From: Alphaproteobacteria bacterium | Lineage (GTDB): Bacteria > Pseudomonadota > Alphaproteobacteria > Acetobacterales > Acetobacteraceae | Assembly (NCBI GenBank): GCA_017307335.1 | Contig: JAFKFJ010000187.1 | Location: 1 to 43,897 of the forward strand | Length of the DNA: 43,897 bases | Direction: 5' to 3' | Shown here: one piece after another, positions 1 through 8,150 of the stretch | Position numbering within the stretch: position 1 is the stretch's first letter | How the letters are laid out: each line of letters opens with the position of its first letter | The notes under the pieces: model-generated | The model's database searches: none | What the model saw: the letters and a program-made list of their open reading frames with translations, nothing else | What the model was told of the DNA's origin: nothing | Position numbers and translations under genes: made by a program

Positions 1-1
1 C

Positions 2-367
2 AACATCCCGGGCTGCACCTATTGCCGCCCGCAGGTGGCCTCGGTCGGGTTGACCGAGGCGCGGGCGAAGGAGGCGGGGCACGAGGTGAAGGTGGGTCAC
101 TTCCCCTTCATCGGCAACGGCAAGGCGATCGCCATGGGTGAGCCGGAAGGCATGGTGAAGACCGTGTTCGACGCCAGGACCGGGGAGCTGCTGGGCGCGC
201 ACATGGTGGGCGCCGAGGTGACGGAGATGATCCAGGGCTTCGCCATCGCCAAGACGCTGGAGACGACCGAGGCCGACCTGATCCACACCGTCTTCCCCCA
301 CCCGACGGTCAGCGAGACCATGCACGAGGCCGTGCTTGACGCGTATGGCCGAGCCATCCACTTCTAG
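2..367 (+). CDS. lpdA: Dihydrolipoyl dehydrogenase (E3), C-terminal part, 5' end outside window
   Basis: Only the last ~121 codons are present; the frame is open from base 2. The product is the dimerisation domain of the FAD/NAD disulfide oxidoreductase that reoxidises lipoamide in the 2-oxo-acid dehydrogenase and glycine cleavage complexes in the cytoplasm. Seen: the [10 protein letters not shown] segment, [10 protein letters not shown], and the ending [12 protein letters not shown], which carries the His and Glu of the catalytic dyad contributed across the dimer interface. The N-terminal FAD domain and redox cysteines lie upstream of the window. lipA starts 23 nt downstream with its own ribosome binding site, so the two are probably co-transcribed, coupling E3 to lipoate synthesis. 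Which complex this E3 serves cannot be told from this fragment. Confidence 0.93.
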   Translation, partial: NIPGCTYCRPQVASVGLTEARAKEAGHEVKVGHFPFIGNGKAIAMGEPEGMVKTVFDARTGELLGAHMVGAEVTEMIQGFAIAKTLETTEADLIHTVFPHPTVSETMHEAVLDAYGRAIHF

Positions 368-390
368 GCGGCCAGCCTGAGGGAATTGGC

Positions 391-1365
391 ATGAGTACGC
401 GCGTGCTGATCGACCACCGCGCCGGCGGGGCGAGCGTCCTGCGCCACCCCGAGAAGGCGCACCGGCCGGACAACCCGATCCAGCGCAAGCCTGCCTGGAT
501 CCGGGTGAAGGCGCCCAACCACCCCGTCTATCACGAGACGCGCGCGCTGATGCGCGCGAACCGGCTGGTGACGGTGTGCGAGGAGGCGGCGTGCCCGAAT
601 ATCGGCGAGTGCTGGGCGCAGCGCCACGCCACCATGATGATCATGGGCGACGTCTGCACCCGCGCCTGCGCGTTCTGCAACGTGGCCACCGGCCAGCCGC
701 ACGCGCTGGATGCCGACGAGCCGGCGCGGGTGGCCGACGCGGTGGCGCGGCTGGGCCTGCGCCACGTGGTGATCACCTCGGTCGACCGCGACGATCTGGA
801 CGACGGCGGGGCGGCGCATTTCGCCGCCGTGATCGGCGCCCTGCGCGCCGCCGCGCCGGCCACGACGATCGAGGTGCTGACGCCGGATTTCCTGCGCAAG
901 CCCGGCGCCGTCGAGGTCGGGGTCGCGGCCCGGCCCGACGTGTTCAACCACAACCTGGAGACGGTGCCCCGGCTCTATCCCGCCATCCGCCCCGGTGCCC
1001 GCTACTACCAGTCGCTGCGGCTGCTCGACCGGGTGAAGCAGCTCGACCCCACGCTGTTCACCAAGTCCGGCCTCATGGTCGGGCTCGGCGAGGGGCGCAC
1101 GGAAGTGGCGCAGGTGATGGACGACCTGCGGGTGGCGGACGTCGACTTCCTCACCATCGGCCAGTACCTGCAGCCCACGGTCAAGCACGCGGCGGTGGCC
1201 GAGTTCGTGACGCCCGATGCGTTCGCGGACTATGCGCGGGTGGCGCGCGGCAAGGGCTTCCTGCTGGTCTCGGCGACCCCGCTGACGCGCAGCTCCTACC
1301 ACGCGGACGCGGATTTCGCGGCGCTGAGGGAGGCGCGGGCGGCGCGGCTCGCTGGCCACGCCTAG
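391..1365 (+). CDS. lipA: Lipoyl synthase (radical SAM)
   Basis: This 324-residue protein inserts two sulfurs into octanoyl groups on lipoyl domains, using two [4Fe-4S] clusters and S-adenosylmethionine. Both cluster motifs are visible: the auxiliary-cluster Cys63-x4-Cys68-x5-Cys74 and the radical-SAM Cys89-x3-Cys93-x2-Cys96. The C-terminal TRSSYHA segment supplies the conserved serine ligand of the auxiliary cluster. Length and motif spacing are normal for LipA. The ATG at 391 follows a GAGGGA ribosome binding site about 7 nt away. It sits between lpdA and a COQ10-like gene, a frequent alphaproteobacterial order. Identity is near certain. Confidence 0.97.
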   Translation: MSTRVLIDHRAGGASVLRHPEKAHRPDNPIQRKPAWIRVKAPNHPVYHETRALMRANRLVTVCEEAACPNIGECWAQRHATMMIMGDVCTRACAFCNVATGQPHALDADEPARVADAVARLGLRHVVITSVDRDDLDDGGAAHFAAVIGALRAAAPATTIEVLTPDFLRKPGAVEVGVAARPDVFNHNLETVPRLYPAIRPGARYYQSLRLLDRVKQLDPTLFTKSGLMVGLGEGRTEVAQVMDDLRVADVDFLTIGQYLQPTVKHAAVAEFVTPDAFADYARVARGKGFLLVSATPLTRSSYHADADFAALREARAARLAGHA

Positions 1366-1368
1366 CGC

Positions 1369-1860
1369 ATGCCGACGCACGCGGAGTCCAAGCTCCTCCC
1401 GTACCGCGCGGAGCAGCTTTTCGATCTCGTCGCCGATGTCGGCCGCTATCCGGAGTTCCTGCCCTGGTGTGCCGGCGCGCGGGTGCTGAGCCGCAGCGAG
1501 ACGGAACTGGTGGCGATCCTGACCATCGGCTTCGGCCCGTTCCGCGAAAGCTTCACCAGCCGCGTGGCGCTGGAGCGGCCGGGGCATATCCGCGTGCGCT
1601 ATGAGAACGGGCCGTTCAGGTATCTCAACAACCGCTGGACGTTCACCCCGGACACGCGCGGCAGCCGCGTGGACTTCTTCGTCGACTTCGAGTTCCGCAG
1701 CCGCATCCTGCAGGCGGCGATCGGCGTCGTGTTCCATGAGGCGGTGCGGCGCATGGTGAACGCCTTCCAGCGCCGCGCGCAGCAGGTCTACGGCCCGCCG
1801 CCGGCCACGCTCTCCATCACGCCGCCGCGGGCGGTGCCGGCGAAGAGCCCAAGCGGCTGA
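1369..1860 (+). CDS. COQ10/RatA-family START-domain protein (type II toxin-antitoxin RatA family)
   Basis: A 163-residue single-domain protein of the SRPBCC/START fold, whose members hold ubiquinone (COQ10) or associate with ribosomes (RatA). Seen: an N-terminal strand with the YRAEQLFDLVADV and YPEFLPWC segments typical of this family, then alternating strands and a long C-terminal amphipathic helix (FHEAVRRMVNAFQRRA). There is no signal peptide. It begins 3 nt after the lipA stop, so it is translationally linked to lipA. In alphaproteobacteria this position usually holds the coenzyme-Q-binding member. The choice between quinone binding and a ribosome-directed role is not resolved by the sequence; the Q-binding role is favoured by the respiratory neighbours. 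Confidence 0.88.
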   Translation: MPTHAESKLLPYRAEQLFDLVADVGRYPEFLPWCAGARVLSRSETELVAILTIGFGPFRESFTSRVALERPGHIRVRYENGPFRYLNNRWTFTPDTRGSRVDFFVDFEFRSRILQAAIGVVFHEAVRRMVNAFQRRAQQVYGPPPATLSITPPRAVPAKSPSG

Positions 1861-1938
1861 GGCACCGAGCGGGGTTGCCTGCCGCGCGGCGCTCGGATAA
1901 CGCTGGCGTCCCCTCTCCCCGATCGGCCCCAAGCAAGA

Positions 1939-3009
1939 ATGGTCCACGCCCCTGCGCGCCCCGCCCGCGACCTGCCGCCGGTCACCGTCAACCTCTACTC
2001 GGACACCCAGACACGGCCCACCGCCGCGATGAAGGCGGCGATGATGGCGGCCGAGGTCGGCGACGAGCAGGCGGGGCTGGACCCCACCGTCGACACGCTC
2101 TGCGACCGCATGGCGCGGCTGACCGGCAAGGAAGCGGCGGTGTTTCTGCCCAGCGGCACGATGTGCAACCGCGTGGCCCTGCTCGCGCATTGCCGGCCGG
2201 GCGACGAGGTGCTCGCGCACGCGACCGCGCATGTGCTGAGCAGCGAGGGCGGCGGTGCGGCGGCGCTCGGCGGGGTGCAGATTCGCCCGCTGACCGGGGC
2301 GGACGGGCAGTTCGACGTCGCCGCCCTGACCGAGGCCGTCACCGCGCGCAGCCGCTATCAGGCGCCGCAGACGCTGCTCTGCGTGGAACAGACAGCCAAT
2401 CTCGGCGGCGGGACCATCTGGCCGGTCGCCGCGCTGCACGCCGTTGCCGAATGCGCGCACGCGCACGGCATGGCGACGCATATGGACGGCGCACGCCTGC
2501 TGAACGCGGCGGTCGCGGCCGGCGTGCCGGCGGCCGAGATGGCGGCCGGCTATGACAGCGTGTGGCTCGATTTCTCCAAGGGGCTCGGCGCGCCGCTCGG
2601 CGCGGTGCTGTGCGGGTCGGACGACTTCATCGACCGGGCCTGGATGTGGAAGCAGCGCCTCGGCGGTTCGCTGCGCCAGGCGGGGATCTGTGCCGCCGCC
2701 TGCCTGCACGCGCTCGATCATCACGTCGAGCGGCTGGCCGAGGATCACGAGAACGCCCGCCTGCTGGCGCGCGACCTGGCGCAGATCGAGGGCGTGGCGG
2801 TCACGCCGCCGCAGACCAACCTCGTCTATTTCGACGCCGACGCTGCCGGACTCTCCGCGGCCGAGCTTGCGAAACGGCTGCGCGCGCGGGGCGTGATGAT
2901 CTCCGTGCTCGGCAACCGCTTGCGCGCATGCACTCATCTCGACGTCACGCGCGCCGGCGTCGAGCAGGCGCTCGCCGCGATCCGTGGCGTTCTTGCCGCG
3001 CCCCGCTAG
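1939..3009 (+). CDS. ltaE: Low-specificity L-threonine aldolase (PLP fold type I)
   Basis: A 356-residue PLP enzyme expected to cleave L-threonine/allo-threonine to glycine and acetaldehyde. Seen: the N-terminal NLYSDTQTRPT motif, the GDEQAGLDPTVD segment, HMDGAR with the cofactor-binding Asp183, and SKGLGAP with Lys214 as the Schiff-base lysine. Length fits the family. The ATG at 1939 has only a weak purine-rich sequence before it; the next methionines would cut into the conserved N-terminus. It is separated from the COQ10-like gene by 78 nt with no clear terminator, so it may belong to the same transcript. Its TAG stop lies inside the left arm of the hairpin at 3005-3050. Substrate stereo-preference is not predictable here. 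Confidence 0.93.
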   Translation: MVHAPARPARDLPPVTVNLYSDTQTRPTAAMKAAMMAAEVGDEQAGLDPTVDTLCDRMARLTGKEAAVFLPSGTMCNRVALLAHCRPGDEVLAHATAHVLSSEGGGAAALGGVQIRPLTGADGQFDVAALTEAVTARSRYQAPQTLLCVEQTANLGGGTIWPVAALHAVAECAHAHGMATHMDGARLLNAAVAAGVPAAEMAAGYDSVWLDFSKGLGAPLGAVLCGSDDFIDRAWMWKQRLGGSLRQAGICAAACLHALDHHVERLAEDHENARLLARDLAQIEGVAVTPPQTNLVYFDADAAGLSAAELAKRLRARGVMISVLGNRLRACTHLDVTRAGVEQALAAIRGVLAAPR

Positions 3010-3050
3010 AACGGGATGAGTTCGCTCGCGCTCAGTCACCCCGTTCTAGC
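3005..3050 (+). terminator. Hairpin spanning the threonine aldolase stop codon, probable terminator
   Basis: The arms 3005-3019 and 3036-3050 match as reverse complements at 14 of 15 positions, with the outer 11 bp (GCTAGAACGGG / CCCGTTCTAGC) perfect. The loop is about 16 nt. The aldolase TAG (3007-3009) lies in the left arm. A moderately T-rich stretch (TCTTTGATTT) follows at 3051-3060 but there is no clean U-run, so it could instead be a dispersed palindromic repeat or an mRNA 3'-end stabiliser. Confidence 0.6.
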
Positions 3051-3061
3051 TCTTTGATTTG

Positions 3062-3110
3062 AGGGCATGATTCAGACCCCCGGCAACTCCGCCTCCGGTC
3101 ATCATGCTCC
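3062..3110. repeat. Second imperfect inverted repeat in the same intergenic region
   Basis: The arms 3062-3071 and 3101-3110 match at 8 of 10 positions, sharing a GCATGAT/ATCATGC core. Additional pairing of GACC (3075-3078) with GGTC (3097-3100) extends the stem inward. With the preceding hairpin it makes a two-stem block of about 105 bp between the aldolase and the EF-hand gene, resembling an intergenic palindromic repeat unit. Copy number elsewhere in the genome is unknown. Confidence 0.4.
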
Positions 3111-3206
3111 AAGGACTTCGCATCGCAGGCGAGCGATGACCGCATTGCAATGTCGCCGCCGCCGCGACTCGACTAGGGTGCCGCCGCATCCGCCAAGGAG
3201 AAAGCT

Positions 3207-3584
3207 ATGATGCGAGTCGTCCTACCCCTCGCCACCGCGCTGTTGCTGTCGGTGCCCGCGCTGGCGCAGACCACGACCACCACCCCGGCGCCCGCGACCT
3301 CGGCTCCGGCGACCGCAGCGCCGAGCACGAGCACGGCGCCGACGACCACCATGAAAAAGCACGCCCATCGTCAGACGCTGCAGCAGCGCTTCGATGCGGC
3401 GAACACGACGCATGACGGCAAGCTGACGAAGGATCAGGCGGCCGCTGCGAACTGGCCGTACGTGGTCAACAACTTCGCCGCGATCGACAAGGACAAGCGG
3501 GGCTACGTCACGACCGACGACATCCGCGCCTATGCCCGCGCGCGGCACGCGGCCAAGCACCAGCAGAAGCCGAGCAACGGCTGA
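3207..3584 (+). CDS. Small secreted EF-hand-like protein with a Thr/Pro/Ala-rich linker
   Basis: A 125-residue protein with a clear Sec signal peptide (residues 1-20, cleavage expected after ALA, before QTTTT). A low-complexity Thr/Pro/Ala/Ser stretch follows to about residue 48, then a basic segment. Two helix-loop-helix units come next: one near residues 63-80 with a degenerate loop (NTTHDGKLTKDQ) and one near 93-108 (DKDKRGYVTTDD) closer to an EF-hand loop but with Arg at loop position 5. It is therefore probably a periplasmic or exported calcium-binding-like protein, with weak affinity or none. An AAGGAG ribosome binding site precedes two consecutive ATGs (3207 and 3210). No partner is obvious; the neighbour to the right is convergent tetR. 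Confidence 0.75.
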   Translation: MMRVVLPLATALLLSVPALAQTTTTTPAPATSAPATAAPSTSTAPTTTMKKHAHRQTLQQRFDAANTTHDGKLTKDQAAAANWPYVVNNFAAIDKDKRGYVTTDDIRAYARARHAAKHQQKPSNG

Positions 3585-3604
3585 AGATCCGCAACGGCTG
3601 ACGA

Positions 3605-4258
3605 TCAGCGGTCGGGATCGGCCGCGAAGGCCCGCAGCCAGGTATCGACCGCGCCGGCAACCGCGCGGTCGATGTCGGCCCCCTCCGCCGCAGGGGGCAG
3701 CCCGAGCGTCGCGCGCAGGAACAGCGTGGAGCGCAGCAGCCCCATCAAGTGCTGGGCAGCGACCTCCGGCTCGGCGTCCGCCCGCACCTTCCCGGCCGCC
3801 TGTTGCTGGGCGATCCAGTCGCGCGTTCGCGCCAGCGTGCGCACCGGGCCGTTCGCATGGAAGCTGTGGGCGAGTTCGGGGAAGCGCACGCTCTCGGCCA
3901 TCGCGATGCGATAGATGGCGAGCCAGTCTTCGCGCAGCATGAAGCGCAGTGTCCGCCCGCCCAGCGCCTCCAGCGCCGGGCGCAGGTCGGCGACCTCGGC
4001 GGGAAACAGGTTCTCCTCGGGCGGCAGCATCTGGCTGCAACCCTCAGCCATCAGCATGCCGAACAGGGCCGCCTTCGACGCGAAATGCGCGTAGAGCGTC
4101 GCCTTCGACACGCCGGCCGTGCGCGCCACGGCGTCCATGCTCACCGCCCCGTAGCCCTGGGCGAGGAACAGCCCGCGCGCCGCGTCCAGCATCTGCCGCC
4201 GCTTGGGCGAAGCTTCCACCGCGGCGGGCGCGTCCAGCGTGGCGGCGTCGTGGTGCAT
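3605..4258 (-). CDS. TetR-family repressor of the adjacent EmrAB-type efflux operon
   Basis: 217 residues from the ATG at 4258. The same frame stays open further upstream, but that extension would run through the promoter and is not family-like. The DNA-binding helix-turn-helix lies at about residues 39-60 (VSMDAVARTAGVSKATLYAHF), followed by an all-helical ligand domain. It is divergently transcribed from the membrane fusion protein and MFS genes. Two near-identical palindromes (4297-4314 and 4366-4381) in the 141-nt intergenic region are natural candidates for its operators. It should therefore repress both itself and the pump and be released by a pump substrate; this is inference from arrangement. 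No strong ribosome binding site is visible before 4258. Confidence 0.9.
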   Translation of the reverse strand: MHHDAATLDAPAAVEASPKRRQMLDAARGLFLAQGYGAVSMDAVARTAGVSKATLYAHFASKAALFGMLMAEGCSQMLPPEENLFPAEVADLRPALEALGGRTLRFMLREDWLAIYRIAMAESVRFPELAHSFHANGPVRTLARTRDWIAQQQAAGKVRADAEPEVAAQHLMGLLRSTLFLRATLGLPPAAEGADIDRAVAGAVDTWLRAFAADPDR

Positions 4259-4296
4259 GTACGCTGAGTAGGGTGCGGCTCGGCGCCGCGTCAAGG

Positions 4297-4314
4297 CTGA
4301 ACTGGACGGTTCAG
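4297..4314. promoter_or_regulatory. Putative TetR operator O1
   Basis: CTGAAC-N6-GTTCAG is a perfect dyad with 6-bp arms, located between the tetR start and the TTGACA hexamer of the efflux promoter. It shares arm sequence and spacing with O2. Confidence 0.6.
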
Positions 4315-4321
4315 TTTTTTG

Positions 4322-4350
4322 TTGACAGTCCCCCCGCCCCGTCCCACCTT
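4322..4350 (+). promoter_or_regulatory. Candidate sigma-70 promoter of the efflux operon
   Basis: A consensus -35 hexamer TTGACA is at 4322-4327. A weak -10 candidate (CACCTT, 4345-4350) follows at 17-nt spacing. The element lies between the two palindromes, so repressor bound at either would occlude it. The -10 match is poor and the call rests mainly on the perfect -35 and its position. Confidence 0.4.
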
Positions 4351-4365
4351 GCGGCAGCACTGAAC

Positions 4366-4381
4366 TGAACGGTGCGGTTCA
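4366..4381. promoter_or_regulatory. Putative TetR operator O2
   Basis: TGAAC-N6-GTTCA, with arms and spacing matching O1. It overlaps the start of the transcribed region and ends about 18 nt before the membrane fusion protein ATG at 4400. A further TGAAC half-site lies directly upstream at 4361-4365. Confidence 0.55.
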
Positions 4382-4399
4382 CCCTTGAGGGACGCCCCG

Positions 4400-5551
4400 A
4401 TGACCGCCATCACCGAGAAGCCCGCGCGCGTCGAATCGCCGGCCCAGAGCCGCGCGCGGCGGCCGCGGCGGCACCTGCTGCGCCTGGGCATCGCCGCCGT
4501 GGTGCTCATCGTCGCGGCCGGCCTCGGCGCCTGGTGGCAGCAGGAAGGGCGCTGGATCGAGAGCACCGACAACGCCTATGTCCAGGCCGACATCGCCGTG
4601 CTCTCGCCGCGCATCGAGGGCGACGTGCTCAGGATCGACGTGGCCGACAACCGGCGCGTGCAGGCTGGCGAGCCCCTGGTCACGCTCGACCCGGCCGACT
4701 GGCAGCTCAAGGTCGATCAGGCCCGCGCCGCGGTGGCCGAGGCCGAGGCCGCGGTCGCCACCGCCCGCCGCCAGGTCGCCCAGGCGCATACCGCAATCGC
4801 GCAGGCCGACGCCGGGGTGGCCCAGGCGCGGGCGGAGCAGACCCGGGCCGACGGCGATGCGACGCGCGCGCGGGCGCTGGTGCCCGCCGGCGCGGTGTCG
4901 CGGCAGAGCTACGACCTCGCCATCGCCGACCAGCGCAAGGCGACCGCCGCCACCGCCGCGGCGACGGCACAGCGCGACGCGGCCACGGATGCGCTCGCGG
5001 TCGCCGAGGCGCAGGTGGGACAGGCCGAGACGAAGCGGGCGAGCGAGGCCGCGGCACTGCGCATCGCCGAGCGCAACCTGAGCTACACCGTTCTGCGCGC
5101 ACCGTTCGACGGCATCGTCGGCAACCGTGCGGCCGAGCCCGGCCAGCATGTCAGGCCGGGCGCCCAGGTCATCGCGGTCACGCCGCTGCGCCACGATCTC
5201 TACGTCGTCGCCAACTTCAAGGAAACGCAGCTTCGCCGCATGCAGCCGGGCCAGAAGGTCCGGCTCACGCCCGATATCGACGGCGATGCCGCGATCGACG
5301 GGCGCGTCGACAGTCTCGCGCCGGCGACCGGCGCGCTGTTCTCGCTGCTGCCGCCGGAGAACGCCACCGGCAACTTCACGAAGGTCGTGCAGCGGGTGCC
5401 GGTGAAGATCACGATCGACCCGGCCACCGCCGAGCGCGCGACATGGCTGCGCGCCGGGCTCTCCGTCACCGCCGAGGTGGACACGCGCGGCCCCGCCGCC
5501 GTGCGCCGCGGCCTGTTCGGCAGCATCGCGCACCTGCTGGGGCTTTCCTGA
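4400..5551 (+). CDS. emrA: HlyD/EmrA-type membrane fusion protein of an MFS efflux pump
   Basis: 383 residues. It is the periplasmic adaptor that links an inner-membrane MFS drug exporter to an outer-membrane channel. Seen: a cytoplasmic basic N-terminus, one membrane segment (residues ~28-45), the STDNAYVQAD motif at the start of the lipoyl/barrel half typical of EmrA, a long Ala/Gln-rich coiled-coil hairpin (about 95-210), and the second half with VLRAPFDGIVG. The ATG at 4400 has GAGGGA 7 nt before it; an upstream TTG at 4385 is in frame but overlaps that site. The stop is 2 nt before the MFS start, so the two are coupled. No outer-membrane factor gene is adjacent. Confidence 0.92.
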   Translation: MTAITEKPARVESPAQSRARRPRRHLLRLGIAAVVLIVAAGLGAWWQQEGRWIESTDNAYVQADIAVLSPRIEGDVLRIDVADNRRVQAGEPLVTLDPADWQLKVDQARAAVAEAEAAVATARRQVAQAHTAIAQADAGVAQARAEQTRADGDATRARALVPAGAVSRQSYDLAIADQRKATAATAAATAQRDAATDALAVAEAQVGQAETKRASEAAALRIAERNLSYTVLRAPFDGIVGNRAAEPGQHVRPGAQVIAVTPLRHDLYVVANFKETQLRRMQPGQKVRLTPDIDGDAAIDGRVDSLAPATGALFSLLPPENATGNFTKVVQRVPVKITIDPATAERATWLRAGLSVTAEVDTRGPAAVRRGLFGSIAHLLGLS

Positions 5552-5553
5552 CC

Positions 5554-7089
5554 ATGGGCACGCTGACCTGGCGCGAATGGGTCGGCTTCATGGCGATGGT
5601 GTTCGGGATGTTCATGGCCATCCTGGACATCCAGATCGTCAGCGCCTCGATCGACCAGATCCAGTCCGGGCTCGCCGCGAGCCCCGACGAGGCGAGCTGG
5701 GTGCAGACCAGCTACCTGATCGCAGAGATCGTCATGATCCCGCTTTCCGGCTGGCTCTCGCGCCTGCTCTCCACGCGCGTGCTGTTCGTGCTGTCCGCTG
5801 CGGGGTTCACGGTCTTCTCCCTCGCCTGCGCGTTCGCGACCTCGCTCGGCGCCATGATCACGTTCCGCGCGGCGCAGGGGTTCCTCGGCGGCGCGATGAT
5901 CCCGACCGTGTTCGCCACCTCCTTCCTGCTGTTCTCCGGTCAGCGGCGCACGCAGATGTCGGTCGTCATCGGCCTGACCGCGACGCTCGCGCCCACCATC
6001 GGCCCGACGCTCGGCGGCTGGCTGACCGAGAATTTCTCCTGGCACTGGCTGTTCCTGATCAACGTGCCGTTCGGCCTGCTGACGGTGGTGCTGGTCTGGC
6101 GCCTGCTCGACATCGACCGCCCGGACCCGTCGCTCGCGCGCCGCTTCGATGCGATCGGGCTGGCGCTGATGGCTGCGTTCCTCGGTTCGTTGGAATACGT
6201 GCTCGAAGAAGGCAACCGCAACGACTGGTTCTCCGACGACACCATCAGGATCTTTGCGCTGATCTCGGCGCTGAGTGGGGCGCTGTTCTTCTGGCGCATG
6301 TTCGCGAGCGCCGACCCGCTGGTCGAGCTGCGCGCCTTCCGCAACGGCAATTTCGCCGCCGGCTGCACGTTCAGCTTCATTCTGGGAACCGGCCTCTACG
6401 GCTCGGTCTATCTCATCCCGCTGTTCCTCGGCCGAGTGCGCGGCTTCAACTCGATGCAGATCGGCGAGACGATGTTCGTCACCGGCCTTGCCATGTTCAT
6501 CTCCGCCCCGATCGCGGGGCAGATCGCGCAGCGCGTCGACCCGCGGGCGATGCTCGCGGCCGGGCTGCTGATGTTCGGCGCATCGCTGTTCTGGCTCGGC
6601 CACCTGACCAACCAGTCGGCGTTCTGGGAAATGCTGGGGCCGCAGGCGCTGCGCGGCTTCTCGATGATGTTCGTGATGCTGCCGACGAACCAGCTCGCCC
6701 TTGGCACGCTGCCGCCGGCGGCACTCAAGAACGCCTCGGGGCTCTACAACCTGATGCGCAATCTCGGCGGCGCGGTGGGGCTCGCGATGATCAACACGCT
6801 GACGACCGCGCGGCTGGCACAGCACCGGCTGCATCTGGACGAGGCGGTGACATGGGCGCGCCCGGGTGCCATGCGCATGCTCGACGCAATGACGTCGGCG
6901 CTGAGCCCTGCGTTGCAGGAAGACGCGCAGGCGGGCGCGCTGCGCCGCATCGCCCTGCTGGTCGAACGCGAGGCGCTGACGCTCACCTACAACGACGTGC
7001 TGATGCTGATGTCGGTCGCCTTCTTCCTCGCCGTCCCGCTGACCCTGTTTCTCGCGCGGCCACGGGCCGCAGCCGCGGGCGCGCACTAG
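5554..7089 (+). CDS. emrB: DHA2-family MFS drug efflux transporter (EmrB-like, 14 TMS)
   Basis: 511 residues with about 14 hydrophobic spans, as expected for DHA2 proton:drug antiporters. Seen: the FMAILDIQIVSASI segment in TM1 with the membrane-embedded Asp of this family, QTSYLIAEIVMIPLSGWLS in TM2 and loop 2-3, the TLAPTIGPTLGGWL motif C of antiporters in TM5, and PLVELRAF before TM9. Start ATG 5554 follows the adaptor stop almost directly. With the adaptor it forms a tripartite system whose outer-membrane channel must be encoded elsewhere. Regulation by the divergent TetR is likely. Substrates cannot be predicted. Confidence 0.94.
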   Translation: MGTLTWREWVGFMAMVFGMFMAILDIQIVSASIDQIQSGLAASPDEASWVQTSYLIAEIVMIPLSGWLSRLLSTRVLFVLSAAGFTVFSLACAFATSLGAMITFRAAQGFLGGAMIPTVFATSFLLFSGQRRTQMSVVIGLTATLAPTIGPTLGGWLTENFSWHWLFLINVPFGLLTVVLVWRLLDIDRPDPSLARRFDAIGLALMAAFLGSLEYVLEEGNRNDWFSDDTIRIFALISALSGALFFWRMFASADPLVELRAFRNGNFAAGCTFSFILGTGLYGSVYLIPLFLGRVRGFNSMQIGETMFVTGLAMFISAPIAGQIAQRVDPRAMLAAGLLMFGASLFWLGHLTNQSAFWEMLGPQALRGFSMMFVMLPTNQLALGTLPPAALKNASGLYNLMRNLGGAVGLAMINTLTTARLAQHRLHLDEAVTWARPGAMRMLDAMTSALSPALQEDAQAGALRRIALLVEREALTLTYNDVLMLMSVAFFLAVPLTLFLARPRAAAAGAH

Positions 7090-7142
7090 CGGTCCCGGGC
7101 GGCGCCGCGCTATCCAGCGGGCGCAAGGGGGAGCGAACGGCA

Positions 7143-8150
7143 ATGAACGACCGCGTGAGCTGGGGCGTGCTCGGCACGGCGAAGATCGGCGTGGAGAAAG
7201 TGATCCCGGCGATGCAGCGCAGCGCACGCTGTCACATCGCCGCGATCGCCTCGCGCGATCCGGCGCGCGCGCAGGGCGCGGCATCGGCCCTCGGCATTCC
7301 CCGCGCCTATGGCAGCTACGAGGCGCTGCTCGCCGATCCCGCGATCGAGGCCATCTACAACCCGCTGCCCAACCATCTGCACGTGCCCTGGACGATCCGC
7401 GCGATGGAGGCGGGCAAGCACGTGCTGTGCGAGAAGCCGGCCGCGCTGAACGCTGCCGAGGCCGAGCAGCTTCTCGCCGCCCGCGCCCGCACCGGGCGGA
7501 TCGTCGCCGAGGCGTTCATGGTGCGGCACAACCCGCAATGGCTGCGTGCGCGCGAACTGGCGCGCAGCGGCGCGCTGGGCGAGGTGCGGGCGATCCAGAC
7601 CTTCTTCTGCTACTTTCAGGTTGATCCGGCCAATATCCGCAACCAGGCGGACATCGGCGGCGGCAGCCTGATGGACATCGGCTGCTATGCCATCCTCACC
7701 GCCCGCTTCATCTTCGGCGCCGAGCCGCTGCGCATCGCGGCGCTCATCGACCGCGACCCGACCATGCGCACCGACCGCCTGACCAGCGCGCTGATGGAGT
7801 TTCCCGGCAACCGGCACCTCATCTTCACCTGCGCCACGCAGCTCGCGCCGCACCAGCGGGTGACGATCGTGGGCACCAAGGCGCGGCTGGAGATCCTGAT
7901 CCCGTTCAACGCGCCCAACGACCGGCCGTGCCGCATCATCATCGACGACGGCAGCGACCTGCACGGCGGCAGCGCCACGGTCGAGGATTTCCCGGTCGCC
8001 GACCAGTACGGCCTGCAGGGCGACGCCTTCGCGCGCGTGGTGCGCGGCGAGGCGACGCTCGACCACCCGATCGAGGACGCCATCGCCAACATGCGCATCA
8101 TCGACGCGACGTTTCGCGCCGCAGCCGGCGGGGCCTGGGTGACGCCCTGA
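7143..8150 (+). CDS. Gfo/Idh/MocA-family NAD(P)-dependent oxidoreductase
   Basis: 335 residues. The N-terminal Rossmann domain has GVLGTAKIG (residues ~8-16). CEKPAALN (Lys98 of the EKP motif) is followed by a C-terminal beta-sheet domain with GGGSLMDIGCYA around residues 172-183. The EKP lysine, the Asp178 and the GCY form resemble the glucose-fructose oxidoreductase, xylose dehydrogenase and trans-dihydrodiol dehydrogenase branch. It probably oxidises or reduces a sugar or polyol; the substrate is unknown. There is no Tat signal, so it is cytoplasmic. A strong AAGGGGGAG ribosome binding site precedes ATG 7143. Its TGA directly abuts the stop of the convergent RND gene. Confidence 0.9.
   Translation: MNDRVSWGVLGTAKIGVEKVIPAMQRSARCHIAAIASRDPARAQGAASALGIPRAYGSYEALLADPAIEAIYNPLPNHLHVPWTIRAMEAGKHVLCEKPAALNAAEAEQLLAARARTGRIVAEAFMVRHNPQWLRARELARSGALGEVRAIQTFFCYFQVDPANIRNQADIGGGSLMDIGCYAILTARFIFGAEPLRIAALIDRDPTMRTDRLTSALMEFPGNRHLIFTCATQLAPHQRVTIVGTKARLEILIPFNAPNDRPCRIIIDDGSDLHGGSATVEDFPVADQYGLQGDAFARVVRGEATLDHPIEDAIANMRIIDATFRAAAGGAWVTP

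Noticed and set aside
364-3039. Long open frame on the minus strand across lipA, the COQ10-like gene and the aldolase
   Set aside because: Arg/His-rich, no family motif, entirely antisense to three clear genes; such frames are expected at this GC content.
4372-7089. Continuous plus-strand frame joining the emrA region and emrB, suggesting a fusion protein
   Set aside because: In the emrA region it is out of frame with the real adaptor and is Arg/Gly-rich. True emrB begins at ATG 5554.
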